A stretch of 59,865 bases of DNA from an uncultured Gemmiger sp. (GCA_949295035.1 CASFJO010000008.1:1-59865); one strand, 5' to 3'. Counted from the first letter of the stretch, positions 1 through 8,622 are shown. The notes: generated by a model not told the origin, from the letters alone. Numbers and translations are program-made.

Positions 1-19
1 CCCGTGTTGCCCCCGCTAC

Positions 20-53
20 ACTAAAACGAAACCTGGCGTTGATTAACGCCAGG
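20..53 (-). terminator. Hairpin with minus-strand T-rich tail
   Basis: A perfect 9-bp stem (32-40 with 45-53, loop GATT) is followed on the minus strand by a T-rich run (TTTCGTTTTAG). It looks like an intrinsic terminator for a leftward transcript. No gene is recognised immediately to its right; 54-221 shows nothing else that I can support. Confidence 0.45.
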
Positions 54-221
54 CCTCGAAAGGTTCTTAACTTCCATTCTGCCCAGGAATTATGGGACTT
101 TGAACTCAATTCCTGTTGCACTTAGTTTGACAATTCACTAACTTCATATCGCTTCTGTTACTTGATCTAAAGGCTTCCATATTCAAAACGTGTAGATTTT
201 TTATAAGCAATACCCGATCAA

Positions 222-259
222 GAGCAGCTGTTTTCATTTTGAAAACGGCTGCTCTTTTT
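222..259 (+). terminator. Rho-independent terminator
   Basis: The arms GAGCAGCTGTTTTC and GAAAACGGCTGCTC pair with one G-U wobble and are followed by TTTTT at 255-259. The gene it served lies outside the window or has been deleted. It now sits just upstream of the relaxase relic. Confidence 0.7.
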
Positions 260-273
260 ATGCCTGCGGGGAG

Positions 274-678
274 AAAGGGGCGATCGGCCATATTCCCATT
301 GAAATCATACGGCGGAGCGAAGGCAAGTCGGCTGCCGCTGCCTATCAAAACGGGACGAAACTGACCAACAAATGGAACGACAATTCCCACATCCCTATCA
401 TCCTGGCGATCCACCCCCTGAAAGAAAACGGCGAGTGGGGCGCGAAGTACCGCAAGGCGTGTGACCTGGACGAGAACGACCGGCAAATCCCCGCCGTCCA
501 CATGAGCGTGGCAGTCTGCCAGCTGGAGAAGAAAGGGGTTGTGAGCGAGCGCAGCAAACTGAACCGCAGTATCCAAAAGGCGAACTGCCTTATTCGGAAA
601 ATCCGGGCGCAGATCGGAAAGCTGAAAGAATGGGAGGACCACAAGATCAACGCTCAGAAGTTTGAGAACGCCTTCTAA
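274..678 (+). pseudogene. MobA/MobL-family relaxase remnant
   Basis: The frame ending at TAA 676-678 reads PIEIIRRSEGKSAAAAYQNG and then a stretch like KENGEWGAKYRKACDLDEN. These resemble the N-terminal and middle parts of MobA/MobL relaxases, where a family member normally begins with IKIIKRSKGKSAVAAAAYR. There is no in-frame start codon, large internal parts are missing, and the reading frame is only about 130 codons against several hundred in intact relaxases. The C-terminal part is basic and helical (RSIQKANCLIRKIRAQIGKL). It is best read as the relic of a mobilizable element integrated beside the tRNA-Arg gene. Confidence 0.65.
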
Positions 679-711
679 TTGTCAGTGCTCTGTAAGAGCA
701 GGCCCAGCAAA

Positions 712-747
712 GAAAGCCTCTCATTTTATGAGGGGCTTTCTTCTTTT
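712..747 (+). terminator. Rho-independent terminator
   Basis: A 13-bp stem (GAAAGCCTCTCAT with ATGAGGGGCTTTC, one wobble, two-base loop) is followed by TTCTTTT. It closes the relaxase relic region. Confidence 0.8.
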
Positions 748-780
748 GAACGGGATTGTATTATGACCAATCACTTTTTT

Positions 781-957
781 GTTAGCAGGTTTTTTTGCAG
801 GTTTTGAGGTCGTGTTTGCAAAGCACCTCGATTTGTTTGCAAATCTACACGATCCTTGCTAACAAAATTAGCAGACATGAAAAGAAGGCTTTGAACACAG
901 AGCAGCCGCCTTTCTTTGCAATCCTCGGAAATCGCGTTAGCAAGGCCGTTAGCAAGG
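781..957. repeat. GTTAGCAAGG decamer repeats beside tRNA-Arg
   Basis: Perfect copies of GTTAGCAAGG lie at 936-945 and 948-957, and an inverted perfect copy at 854-863. Partial copies are GTTAGCAGG at 781-789 and ATTAGCA at 867-873. Repeated decamers beside the 3' end of a tRNA are the layout expected of integrase arm-type sites, but no integrase gene survives here. Nothing in 748-1042 reads as a convincing gene. Function is inference. Confidence 0.5.
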
Positions 958-989
958 GCCTTATCTTTCGGATGTTCAGGCAATCGGAG

Positions 990-1034
990 AAAATAAGAAA
1001 AGCCGAAAACCCTGATAAATCAATGGTTTTCGGC
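990..1034 (-). terminator. tRNA-Arg terminator
   Basis: Ten-base arms GCCGAAAACC (1002-1011) and GGTTTTCGGC (1025-1034) pair perfectly. On the minus strand they are followed by TTTTCTTATTTT, directly downstream of the tRNA. Confidence 0.8.
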
Positions 1035-1042
1035 GTTTAATC

Positions 1043-1119
1043 TGGCGTCCCTGGCGGGATTCGAACCCACGGCCTTTCGCTTAGGAGGCGAACGCTCTAT
1101 CCTGCTGAGCTACAGAGAC
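1043..1119 (-). tRNA. tRNA-Arg (anticodon CCU)
   Basis: The minus strand reads a full cloverleaf. The acceptor arms are GTCTCTG and CAGGGAC, the D arm lies in TAGCTCAGCAGGATAGAGC, and the anticodon stem TTCGC/GCGAA encloses loop CTCCTAA (anticodon CCT). The T loop is in GGTTCGAATCC, and discriminator G is followed by an encoded CCA. It decodes AGG. Its 3' end faces the element relic at 1-1000, which fits the use of its T arm as an integration site. Confidence 0.95.
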
Positions 1120-1174
1120 TTATATGAAATTGAATTGGTAACGATCACTTTTGGCTTCGAGTTGATTGGTTGAG

Positions 1175-1219
1175 CACAACCTTAGGAGGGGTTTGTTATA
1201 TCCATTTAACTACGGAGGC
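1175..1219 (-). pseudogene. 5' half of a second tRNA-Arg (CCU), truncated
   Basis: The minus strand begins GCCTCCG, then TA, a D arm GTTA...TAAC and a loop CTCCTAA with CCT at the anticodon position, as in a tRNA-Arg. The 3' side of the anticodon stem has lost a G (GGTTG instead of the GGGTT expected to pair with AACCC). No T arm or matching 3' acceptor strand follows. It reads as a broken tRNA gene lying 55 bp upstream of the intact one. Confidence 0.6.
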
Positions 1220-1557
1220 ATATTTTTAGGGGGAAAGCATATACAAGAACTGTCCAATTGTACAGGGTACCCGGATTGGACGGAACCGGTGCGGAAAAGA
1301 CGCGCTGCCGGTCTTAGGCGTGCATCCGTGGGCACGGCGGACGTATCCCGCCCAACGTTCTGCCGAGCAATACACAGGAACAGGCGCAGACGGGGGATGG
1401 CCGCGCGGAAAGATGCGGTGGTCCCCGGCGCCGAAACAATTTTAGTATACGGCAAACCATTGGCAAAATCAAGTCCGGACACACCGGTGAAGTGATGCGG
1501 CGTCTTAGGAAAAGGAAAAAATCACCATGGAAGTTTACCGTAAAATGCCGGCGGGAC
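1220..1557. other. Gene-poor leader of the capsule operon
   Basis: No convincing gene or known leader element was found here. One imperfect 16-bp palindrome lies at 1250-1265 (CTGTCCAATTGTACAG, 14 of 16 symmetric). The GC-rich stretch 1260-1420 has no start codon preceded by a ribosome site. Confidence 0.4.
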
Positions 1558-1586
1558 TTGGAATTGGCGGGGATATATGGTAAAAT
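1558..1586 (+). promoter_or_regulatory. Promoter of the capsule operon
   Basis: TTGGAA (1558-1563), a 17-base spacer and TAAAAT (1581-1586) form a vegetative sigma-70-type promoter about 80 bases ahead of capE. Confidence 0.6.
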
Positions 1587-1664
1587 AAAACGGATACATG
1601 CTTGTTGACCGGGCAGTGCGCCCGAAATTGAATAAGAAAAATATTGGGAACGGAGGCCTGTTTT

Positions 1665-2711
1665 ATGGCACAGAATGTTTTTAGCGGCAAGACACTTTTG
1701 ATCACAGGAGGAACCGGCAGTTTTGGCAACACGGTGCTCAAACATTTTCTCAGCACCGACATCGCGGAGATCCGCATCTTCAGCCGGGACGAAAAAAAGC
1801 AGGATGACATGCGTCACTTGTATCAGCAGAAATTTCCGGAACTCTCGGGCAAGATCCGCTTTTACATCGGCGATGTGCGGGAGATCAGCAGCGTGCGCAG
1901 TGTGGTTCGCGGCGTAGACTATATTTTCCACGCGGCGGCACTCAAGCAGGTGCCTTCCTGCGAGTTCTTCCCCATGGAGGCGGTGCGCACCAATGTGATC
2001 GGCACCGACAATGTTCTTACCGCCGCGATCGACGCGGGCGTCAAGAAGGTGGTATGCCTGTCCACCGACAAGGCCGCTTATCCCATCAACGCCATGGGCA
2101 TCTCCAAGGCCATGATGGAAAAGGTCATCGGCGCCAAGGCCCGTACGGTCAAGGCGGAGGATACCACCATCTGCTGCACCCGCTACGGCAATGTGATGTG
2201 CAGCCGGGGCAGCGTGATCCCGCTGTTCATTGATCAGATCCGTGCAGGCAAGCCCATCACCATCACCAATCCGGATATGACCCGTTTTCTTATGAATCTG
2301 GACGAGGCTGTGGATCTGGTCATGTTTGCTTTTGAGCATGCCCAGCCGGGCGATCTGTTCGTTCAGAAGAGCGACGCCTCCACCATCGGGGTGCTGGCGC
2401 AGGCGGTGCAGCAGCTGTTCGGAGACACCGGTACCCAGATCATCGGCACCCGCCACGGCGAGAAGCTGTTCGAGACCCTGATGACCCGGGAAGAGCGGCT
2501 GCGCAGCGAGGATATGGGCAACTATTTCCGGGTATCTGCTGACGGGCGGGATCTCAATTACGACAAATTCTTCATCCACGGTCAGGTGCACACCCAGGCG
2601 GATGAGAGCTATACCAGCCACAATACCCGCAGGCTGGATGTGCAGCAGACGGTGGACAAGATCCTGACGACCGACTATGTGCAGCAGGCGCTGGCGGAGC
2701 AGGATCGCTGA
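1665..2711 (+). CDS. capE: UDP-GlcNAc 4,6-dehydratase/5-epimerase (CapE/WbjB type)
   Basis: This 348-residue protein catalyses the first step of UDP-L-FucNAc synthesis, acting on UDP-N-acetylglucosamine in the cytoplasm. It is an extended short-chain dehydrogenase with the NAD(P) motif GGTGSFG at residues 15-21 and the CapE-type ALKQVP motif. Residue 144 of the active-site motif is Met rather than Tyr (MGISK, 144-148), which is characteristic of the CapE/inverting dehydratase branch. The ATG at 1665 has GGAGG eight bases upstream; a TTG at 1644 in frame is less likely. It is first in a run of nine same-strand genes, with capF 22 bases downstream. Confidence 0.93.
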   Translation: MAQNVFSGKTLLITGGTGSFGNTVLKHFLSTDIAEIRIFSRDEKKQDDMRHLYQQKFPELSGKIRFYIGDVREISSVRSVVRGVDYIFHAAALKQVPSCEFFPMEAVRTNVIGTDNVLTAAIDAGVKKVVCLSTDKAAYPINAMGISKAMMEKVIGAKARTVKAEDTTICCTRYGNVMCSRGSVIPLFIDQIRAGKPITITNPDMTRFLMNLDEAVDLVMFAFEHAQPGDLFVQKSDASTIGVLAQAVQQLFGDTGTQIIGTRHGEKLFETLMTREERLRSEDMGNYFRVSADGRDLNYDKFFIHGQVHTQADESYTSHNTRRLDVQQTVDKILTTDYVQQALAEQDR

Positions 2712-2733
2712 GCGGGGAAAGGGGCCGTCATAC

Positions 2734-3906
2734 ATGCAGAAAGACAAACCGATCCTCATCACCGGGGCGGGCGGTTTTGTAGGCCGCAATCTGGTGGAGA
2801 GGCTTCGCTGGGAGGGATACACGGAACTGCTCTGCTTTGAGCGCGGCAATACCGACGAGGAACTGCGGGCCTGGGCTTCCAGAGCGGCTTTTGTGTATCA
2901 CCTTGCGGGCATTAACCGCCCGCAGGATCCCAAGGAATTTTACGACGGCAATACAGATCTGACCACACGTCTGCTTGGCTATCTGGAAGAGTGCGGCAAT
3001 CCCGCCCCTCTTCTTATGACAAGCAGCACGCAGGCCGTTCTGGATAACGATTACGGAAAAAGCAAAGCCCGGGCGGAAACGGAAGTATTTGCCCACGCGG
3101 CCCGTACCGGCGCGCCGGTGTATGTCTATCGAATGCCGGGCCTGTTTGGGAAATGGTGCCGCCCCAATTACAACAGCGTGGTGGCCACCTTCTGCCACAA
3201 CGTGGCCCGCGGCCTTCCCATCCAGGTGCGGGACCCGAACTATGTGCTGCCGCTGGTCTATATTGATGACGCAGTGGATGCTTTTGTAAAGGCGCTGGAT
3301 GGATGTGTGGAGCGGGAATCCGCCGCTCCGGATTATTGCGTGCTGTCTCCGGTGCATACGGTCACTTTGGGGCGGCTGGCGGAACTGGTGCAAAACTTTG
3401 CGTTGGCACGGGGCGGCGCGGCTGCCGTGGCGCTGGGCGGCTGCAATGCCGCTACCCTTGCGGTACCGGACCTGGCGGCGGGAAGTTTTGAAAAGAAGCT
3501 GTATTCCACCTATCTGTCCTACCTGCCGGAGGACCAGTTTTCCTATCCCCTGAAGATGAACGTGGACGATCGGGGCAGTTTCACCGAATTTCTCCGCAGC
3601 CCGGAACGGGGGCAGGTCAGCGTAAACGTGGCGAAACCCGGCATCGTCAAGGGCAATCACTGGCACAATTCCAAAACGGAAAAATTCCTTGTCGTACGGG
3701 GGCGGGCGATCATTCGCTTTCGGCGTGTGGGCAGCGACCAGGTCTTTGAGTATCCGGTCAGCGGTGAAAAGCTGGAGGTCGTGGACATCCCCACCGGGTA
3801 TACCCACAGCCTTGAAAACGTGGGAGATGAGGATCTGATCACGGTCATGTGGGCCAATGAGACCTTTGACCCGGCCAATCCGGACACGTTTCTTTTAGAT
3901 GTATAA
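2734..3906 (+). CDS. capF: CapF/WbjC-type UDP-sugar reductase with cupin domain
   Basis: The 390-residue protein has two parts. The N-terminal half is a short-chain reductase (GAGGFVG at 11-17, YGKSK with Tyr107/Lys111). The C-terminal part, from about 270, is a cupin with the HWH metal-ligand motif at 309-311 and a later HSLEN histidine. In CapF the cupin works on the 4-keto sugar made by CapE and the reductase domain then reduces it, giving UDP-6-deoxy-L-talosamine-type product for CapG. ATG 2734 follows GGGAAAGGGG. It sits between capE and capG, the order seen in Staphylococcus cap5/8 and Pseudomonas wbjBCD. Confidence 0.93.
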   Translation: MQKDKPILITGAGGFVGRNLVERLRWEGYTELLCFERGNTDEELRAWASRAAFVYHLAGINRPQDPKEFYDGNTDLTTRLLGYLEECGNPAPLLMTSSTQAVLDNDYGKSKARAETEVFAHAARTGAPVYVYRMPGLFGKWCRPNYNSVVATFCHNVARGLPIQVRDPNYVLPLVYIDDAVDAFVKALDGCVERESAAPDYCVLSPVHTVTLGRLAELVQNFALARGGAAAVALGGCNAATLAVPDLAAGSFEKKLYSTYLSYLPEDQFSYPLKMNVDDRGSFTEFLRSPERGQVSVNVAKPGIVKGNHWHNSKTEKFLVVRGRAIIRFRRVGSDQVFEYPVSGEKLEVVDIPTGYTHSLENVGDEDLITVMWANETFDPANPDTFLLDV

Positions 3907-3959
3907 AGGTTGTAAAAAATACGGATAGTATTAAAATTGCGGTAAAGGCGGGCGCAGCC

Positions 3960-5099
3960 ATGCGGAAACTCAAACTCATGACCATCGTGGGCACCCGGCC
4001 GGAGATCATCCGGCTGGCGGCGGTGATCAAAAAATGTGACAAATATTTTGATCAGATCCTGGTGCATACCGGCCAGAACTATGATTACACCCTGAACGGT
4101 ATCTTTTTTGAGGATCTGCAGCTGCGTCAGCCGGACGTGTATCTGGATGCGGTGGGCGCCGACCTGGGGGAGACCATGGGCAATATTATCGCCAAAAGCT
4201 ATAAGCTCATGGCTGAGCGGCAGCCGGACGCGCTGCTGATCCTGGGGGACACCAACAGCTGCCTGTCCGCCATCAGCGCCAAACGGCTGCACATCCCCAT
4301 CTTCCACATGGAGGCGGGCAACCGCTGCTTTGACGAGTGCCTGCCCGAGGAGACCAACCGCCGCATCGTGGACCATATCGCGGATGTGAACCTGTGCTAC
4401 TCCGAGCATGCCCGCCGCTACCTGAACGCGGAGGGCACCGCCAAGGAGCGCACTTACGTTACCGGCAGCCCCATGGCGGAGGTACTGCGGGCCAATCTGT
4501 CAAAGATCGAGGCCAGCGATATCCTGACCCGCCTGGGGCTGAAGCCGCATAGGTATATGTTGCTGAGCGCCCACCGGGAGGAGAACATCGACACCGAAAA
4601 GAACTTTGTGGATCTGTTCACCTCCATCAACGCGCTGGCGGCAAAATACGACATGCCCATTTTGTATTCCTGCCATCCCCGCAGCCGCAAGCGGCTGGAG
4701 GCTATGGGCTTCCGGCTGGATGAGCGGGTTCGGCTGCATGAGCCGCTGGGCTTTCACGACTACAACCACCTGCAGGTGAACGCTTTCTGCGTGGTGAGCG
4801 ATTCCGGTACCCTGCCGGAGGAGTCCAGCTTTTTTACCAGCGTGGGGCATCCTTTCCCGGCGGTCTGCATCCGCACCTCCACCGAGCGGCCGGAGGCCCT
4901 GGACAAGGGCTGCTTCATCCTGGCGGGCATCGCCGCCGGCGGGGTGGAGCAGGCTGTGGAGACCGCCGTGGCCATGAACGAAAACGGGGATATTGGCATC
5001 CCCGTGCCCTATTATACCGAGGACGTATCCACCAAGGTGGTCAAGATCATCCAGAGTTACGTGGGTGTGGTCAACAAGATGGTCTGGCGCAAGGGCTGA
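3960..5099 (+). CDS. capG: UDP-N-acetyl-L-talosamine/GlcNAc 2-epimerase (CapG/WbjD)
   Basis: This 379-residue enzyme of the WecB/MnaA fold inverts C2 to complete UDP-N-acetyl-L-fucosamine. Family motifs are visible: GTRPE (11-15), GDTNS, HMEAGNRCFDE, LSAHREEN, SDSGTLPEES and RTSTERPEALDKG. The NRCFDE sequence, in place of the GLRSF-type loop of ordinary MnaA, matches the CapG/WbjD branch. ATG 3960 follows GGTAAAGGCGGG. With capE and capF it forms a complete UDP-L-FucNAc pathway. Confidence 0.93.
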   Translation: MRKLKLMTIVGTRPEIIRLAAVIKKCDKYFDQILVHTGQNYDYTLNGIFFEDLQLRQPDVYLDAVGADLGETMGNIIAKSYKLMAERQPDALLILGDTNSCLSAISAKRLHIPIFHMEAGNRCFDECLPEETNRRIVDHIADVNLCYSEHARRYLNAEGTAKERTYVTGSPMAEVLRANLSKIEASDILTRLGLKPHRYMLLSAHREENIDTEKNFVDLFTSINALAAKYDMPILYSCHPRSRKRLEAMGFRLDERVRLHEPLGFHDYNHLQVNAFCVVSDSGTLPEESSFFTSVGHPFPAVCIRTSTERPEALDKGCFILAGIAAGGVEQAVETAVAMNENGDIGIPVPYYTEDVSTKVVKIIQSYVGVVNKMVWRKG

Positions 5100-5103
5100 C
5101 CGG

Positions 5104-6270
5104 ATGATGCAGGACAAGCGCGGCGCGCCAGCCGCGGAAAAAGGGCGCAATCTGGGGCTGGACGCTCTGCGGATTGCATCCATGCTGGCGGTTGTGGGGC
5201 AGCATCTGATCCTTCACGGCGGATTGCAGGAGGCGCTGAGCGGCAGCCTGGCGGGCAGCCTGTCAGCGTCGTTTCTGTACATTGCCTGCCTGTTTGCGGT
5301 GGATGGATTTGTGCTGATCACCGGGTATTGCCAGGCGCACAAACCCTTTCGCCTGCGCGGGCTGTTTCGTCTGTGGGTACAGGCGAGCGTCTACAATGTG
5401 CTGTGTACCGCGGCGGTGAATCTGCGGGTGCTGTATCCGGATATGCAGTATGCGGACATGCTTCAGGCGGTTTTCCCCATCCTGACCGACGCCTACTGGT
5501 TTTTTACCACCTATTTTGCCCTGATGCTGCTGAGCCCCTTTTTGAACCGGGCGTTTGGCAGCCTGTCCCGCGGCAAGGCGCTGACGCTGCTGCTGGCGCT
5601 GGTGCTGCTGTTCAGCGTGTTCACCGATCTGGCCTCCCTTACCGGGCGCGACCCGTTCCGCCTTTCCGGCGGATGCCGCCTTGACTGGTTTGCGGTGCTG
5701 TATCTTACGGGGGCGTATTTCGGCCGGTACGGGGCGCCCCGGTTTGGTCTGGCGCTGGCCGGCGGCGCGATGGGCATGAACGCTTTGCTCACCCTTGTTT
5801 TGACCGTATGGCCTTTGCGCATCCCCGGCATGACCATAACGCCGGCGCAGTTTCGCGGGAACAATTCCTTGCTGGTGTACCTGTCGGCGGTGGGGCTGCT
5901 GTGGTGGTTTGCCCGCCTGCCCATCCGGGCGGAGAGCCCGGCCGGGCGCTGTATCCGTTTTTTCGCGCCGCTGTGTTTTGCTGTTTATCTGATCCACGAT
6001 AATCTGTGGGTCCGGCTTTTCTATATTCAGGCGCTCAGCCCGCTGCCCGCGCTGGCCGGCGGACCCTGGTACGGTTGGCTGGGCATGTTTTTTGCCGAGG
6101 GCGCAGGGATCTTCCTGTTTGGCTGCCTGGTCGAATGGGTCCGCCGGCAGCTGTTCCGGCTGCTGCGCATCGACCCGCTGTGCGACAGGATCGCCGATCG
6201 AATCGCCGCCCTGTGGAGGCGTTTGACCAACGCGATATTTTGCAGGATCGGGGGAGAAGAAGATTTCTAA
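5104..6270 (+). CDS. Membrane acyltransferase, Acyltransferase_3 (OafA/WecH type)
   Basis: The product has 388 residues and about ten hydrophobic segments. Near the N-terminus, GLDALRIASMLAVVGQHL matches the family start in which an Arg and a His in the first helix are conserved. Such enzymes move acetyl groups from acetyl-CoA onto exported or lipid-linked sugars. The gene starts four bases after capG stops, so it is almost certainly co-transcribed, and it probably O-acetylates a sugar of this polysaccharide. A second ATG at 5107 is equally possible. The acceptor sugar cannot be read from sequence. Confidence 0.85.
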   Translation: MMQDKRGAPAAEKGRNLGLDALRIASMLAVVGQHLILHGGLQEALSGSLAGSLSASFLYIACLFAVDGFVLITGYCQAHKPFRLRGLFRLWVQASVYNVLCTAAVNLRVLYPDMQYADMLQAVFPILTDAYWFFTTYFALMLLSPFLNRAFGSLSRGKALTLLLALVLLFSVFTDLASLTGRDPFRLSGGCRLDWFAVLYLTGAYFGRYGAPRFGLALAGGAMGMNALLTLVLTVWPLRIPGMTITPAQFRGNNSLLVYLSAVGLLWWFARLPIRAESPAGRCIRFFAPLCFAVYLIHDNLWVRLFYIQALSPLPALAGGPWYGWLGMFFAEGAGIFLFGCLVEWVRRQLFRLLRIDPLCDRIADRIAALWRRLTNAIFCRIGGEEDF

Positions 6271-7480
6271 ACGTGTACTGGTGGTCACCCAGCATTTCTG
6301 GCCGGAAAATTTTCGGATCAATGATATGGTGCAGGGGCTGATCGCCGACGGGTTTGCGGTGGACGTGCTCTGCGGCCTGCCCAATTACCCAAAAGGGGAG
6401 TGGTTCGCGGGCTATCGTTACACCGGCCCCCGCCGGGAGACCTGGCAGGGGGCGCGGGTGTTTCGGGCGGGGGAGGTGCGCCGTAAAGGCAACACCTCCC
6501 TGCGCATTTTTCTCAACTATGTGAGTTGGCCGTTTTTCGCGCTGTTCCATTTGTGGCGGCTCCCGGGCGGGTATGACGCCGTGCTTTGCTACAACACAAG
6601 CCCTGTGCTGATGAGCTTTCCGGCGCTGGTGTATGGAAAACTGCACCGGGTACCGGTGACCAATTATGTGCTGGATATCTGGCCGGAAAACCTGTACAGC
6701 GTGCTGCCGGTAAAAAGCCGGTTCTGGCGAAAGGTGGCCGCCGGTGTGAGCGACTGGCACTACCGGGCGGCGGACAAGCTCATCGCGCTGAGCGGCGGGT
6801 TGCGGGACAAGCTGCTGGCCCGTACCGGCAAGGCGGAACAGGATGTGGCGGTCATCCCGCAATACTGTGAGGATCTCTATGCCGTGCCCGGCCCTTGCGA
6901 GGATCTGAAAGCGCGGTTTGCCGGGCGGTTCAATCTGGTGTTCACCGGCAATTTCAGCCCGGCTCAGGCGCTGCCCACCGTGATCCGGGCGGCGGGCCGG
7001 GCGCGGGCGATGGGGGCGGACAAGCTGCACCTGTTGCTGGTGGGCGACGGCATGAGCCGCCCCGAACTGGAATCTCTGGTCGCACGCGAAGGGCTGGAGC
7101 AGTTGGTGACCTTCTGGGGCAGCGTGCCCCCGGAGGAGGTGCCCCGGTTCACCGCCCTGGCGGACGGCCTGGTGGCCAGCCTGAACGACAGCCCTGACCT
7201 GGGGCTCACCGTGCCGGCCAAGATCGCCAGCTATATGGCGGCGGGCAAGCCCCTGCTGGCCAGTATGGACGGCGAGGGCGCGGCGGCGGTATCGGCCAGC
7301 GGCGGCGGGCTGGCCAGCCCGGCCTGCGACGAGGCGGCGCTGGCGCAGAACATGCTGCGGCTGTACCGGATGGAGCCGGAAGCCCGGGCCCGGATGGGCC
7401 GGGCGGCTTTTGCCTGGTACGAGGGCCATTATACCCGCGCCGCGCTGCTGGCGCAGTTGGAACGATTCATTCTGGAATGA
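6263..7480 (+). CDS. Glycosyltransferase family 4, WbuB/WcaI-like
   Basis: The sequence KRVLVVTQHFWPENFRIND is the start of WbuB/WcaI-like GT4 enzymes. It is followed by CGLPNYPKGEW, VLDIWPENLY in the linker and GLTVPAKIASYMAAGKP in the C-terminal donor-binding domain. WbuB transfers L-FucNAc, so a role in adding the sugar made by CapEFG is likely but inferred. The start is unusual: the natural N-terminus has no ATG, GTG or TTG. ATT at 6263 has GGGGGAG about seven bases upstream and overlaps the previous stop, whereas GTG 6281 has no ribosome site and would remove most of the first beta strand. Confidence 0.85.
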   Translation: MSKRVLVVTQHFWPENFRINDMVQGLIADGFAVDVLCGLPNYPKGEWFAGYRYTGPRRETWQGARVFRAGEVRRKGNTSLRIFLNYVSWPFFALFHLWRLPGGYDAVLCYNTSPVLMSFPALVYGKLHRVPVTNYVLDIWPENLYSVLPVKSRFWRKVAAGVSDWHYRAADKLIALSGGLRDKLLARTGKAEQDVAVIPQYCEDLYAVPGPCEDLKARFAGRFNLVFTGNFSPAQALPTVIRAAGRARAMGADKLHLLLVGDGMSRPELESLVAREGLEQLVTFWGSVPPEEVPRFTALADGLVASLNDSPDLGLTVPAKIASYMAAGKPLLASMDGEGAAAVSASGGGLASPACDEAALAQNMLRLYRMEPEARARMGRAAFAWYEGHYTRAALLAQLERFILE

Positions 7481-7490
7481 GGAAAATGCC

Positions 7491-8201
7491 GTGAAGACCC
7501 TGGTGATCATCCCCTGCTACAACGAAGAGGAAAATATTCTGGCGGTGGTGCGCCGCCTGAAGGCAGACTGCCCCTGGGCGGACTACCTGGTGGTGAACGA
7601 CTGTTCCACCGACCACAGCCGGCAGATCTTGCAGAACAGCGGCTGCCGGTATCTGGACCTGCCGGTGAATCTGGGCATCGGCGGCGCGGTGCAGAGCGGC
7701 TACCGCTACGCCGAGGAACACGGGTATGACGTGACCGTCCAGATGGACGGGGACGGCCAGCACGATCCCGCCTACCTGGACAAGGTGGTGGCTCCGGTGG
7801 CGCAGGGCACCCTGGACATGGCCATCGGCAGCCGGTTCATCACCCATGAGGGGTTCCAGACCAGCTTTATGCGGCGGCTGGGCATCAACTTTCTCAGCGG
7901 GCTGATCCGGCTGCTCACCGGCTGCCGGGTGCGGGACGTGACCAGCGGATACCGGGCCTGCAACGCGGCCATGACCGCCTATTTTGCCCGCCATTACGCC
8001 GAGGATTATCCGGAGCCGGAAGCCATCATCTGCGCCCTCACCGAGGGGTTCAAGGTGGGGGAGGTACCGGTGGTCATGCAGGAGAGGCAGGGCGGCGTTT
8101 CCAGTATACGGGCGCTGTCCAGTGTGTATTATATGGTCAAGGTGTCCTTGTCGCTGGTGATCTACCGGCTGAGCCGCAGCCGCAAAGGAGGCAGACAATG
8201 A
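7491..8201 (+). CDS. Glycosyltransferase family 2 (DPM1/DPG-synthase-like)
   Basis: The 236-residue GT-A protein begins KTLVIIPCYNEEENI and carries DGDGQHD at 86-92 (nucleotide and metal site), followed by AIGSRF and a GYRACN segment. These are typical of enzymes that put one sugar on polyprenyl phosphate. GTG 7491 has GAGGA eight bases upstream. Its stop overlaps the DUF2304 start by four bases (ATGA), the usual pairing of these two families, which suggests a membrane complex that supplies a lipid-linked sugar. Confidence 0.88.
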   Translation: MKTLVIIPCYNEEENILAVVRRLKADCPWADYLVVNDCSTDHSRQILQNSGCRYLDLPVNLGIGGAVQSGYRYAEEHGYDVTVQMDGDGQHDPAYLDKVVAPVAQGTLDMAIGSRFITHEGFQTSFMRRLGINFLSGLIRLLTGCRVRDVTSGYRACNAAMTAYFARHYAEDYPEPEAIICALTEGFKVGEVPVVMQERQGGVSSIRALSSVYYMVKVSLSLVIYRLSRSRKGGRQ

Positions 8202-8581
8202 GCCTGATTTTGCAGATCGTCTTTTTGCTGGGGGACCTGGTGTTCCTGGGCCTGATCTTCCTGCTCATCAAGCGGGACCGGCTGAGCGTGCGGTTCGGTA
8301 TGCTGTGGCTGATCTTTGGCGGGGTGTGGCTGGTGTTCGCGGCGGTGCCCTGGCTGCTTAAGGTGCTGCGGGGGGTGTTCCGGTTTCAGGTGGTGTCCAA
8401 CCTGGTGTTCACCATGCTGCTGGCTTTTGTGCTGATGGTGCTGCTGACCCTGTCGGTGGCGGCCAGCCTGGCGGCCCGGAGGATGCGTCAGCTGGCCCAG
8501 ACCAACGCTTTGCTGGAAGAGCGGGTGCGCCGGCTGGAACAGCAGCTGGAGACCGCTGACGGGGCGGACGATGCGACCTGA
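8198..8581 (+). CDS. DUF2304 small membrane protein
   Basis: The 127-residue product has three hydrophobic helices and then a C-terminal coiled coil rich in Arg, Leu and Glu (about 95-120). The arrangement matches DUF2304, which is found beside polyprenyl-phosphate glycosyltransferases. It probably anchors or partners the GT2 encoded immediately upstream, with which it overlaps by four bases. Confidence 0.8.
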   Translation: MSLILQIVFLLGDLVFLGLIFLLIKRDRLSVRFGMLWLIFGGVWLVFAAVPWLLKVLRGVFRFQVVSNLVFTMLLAFVLMVLLTLSVAASLAARRMRQLAQTNALLEERVRRLEQQLETADGADDAT

Positions 8582-8622
8582 ACGGGAACGATCCCGATCT
8601 TGTTTGTGAGGAGCAGCGATTC

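Noticed and set aside
106-642. A minus-strand frame over the relaxase relic
   Set aside because: It is the reverse of sequence that matches MobA/MobL on the plus strand; no start signal or family pattern.
771-983. A 70-codon minus-strand frame beside the tRNA
   Set aside because: Its LANGLAN repeat comes from the GTTAGCAAGG decamers, and there is no ribosome site or recognisable family. It could be an integrase tail, but this cannot be supported.
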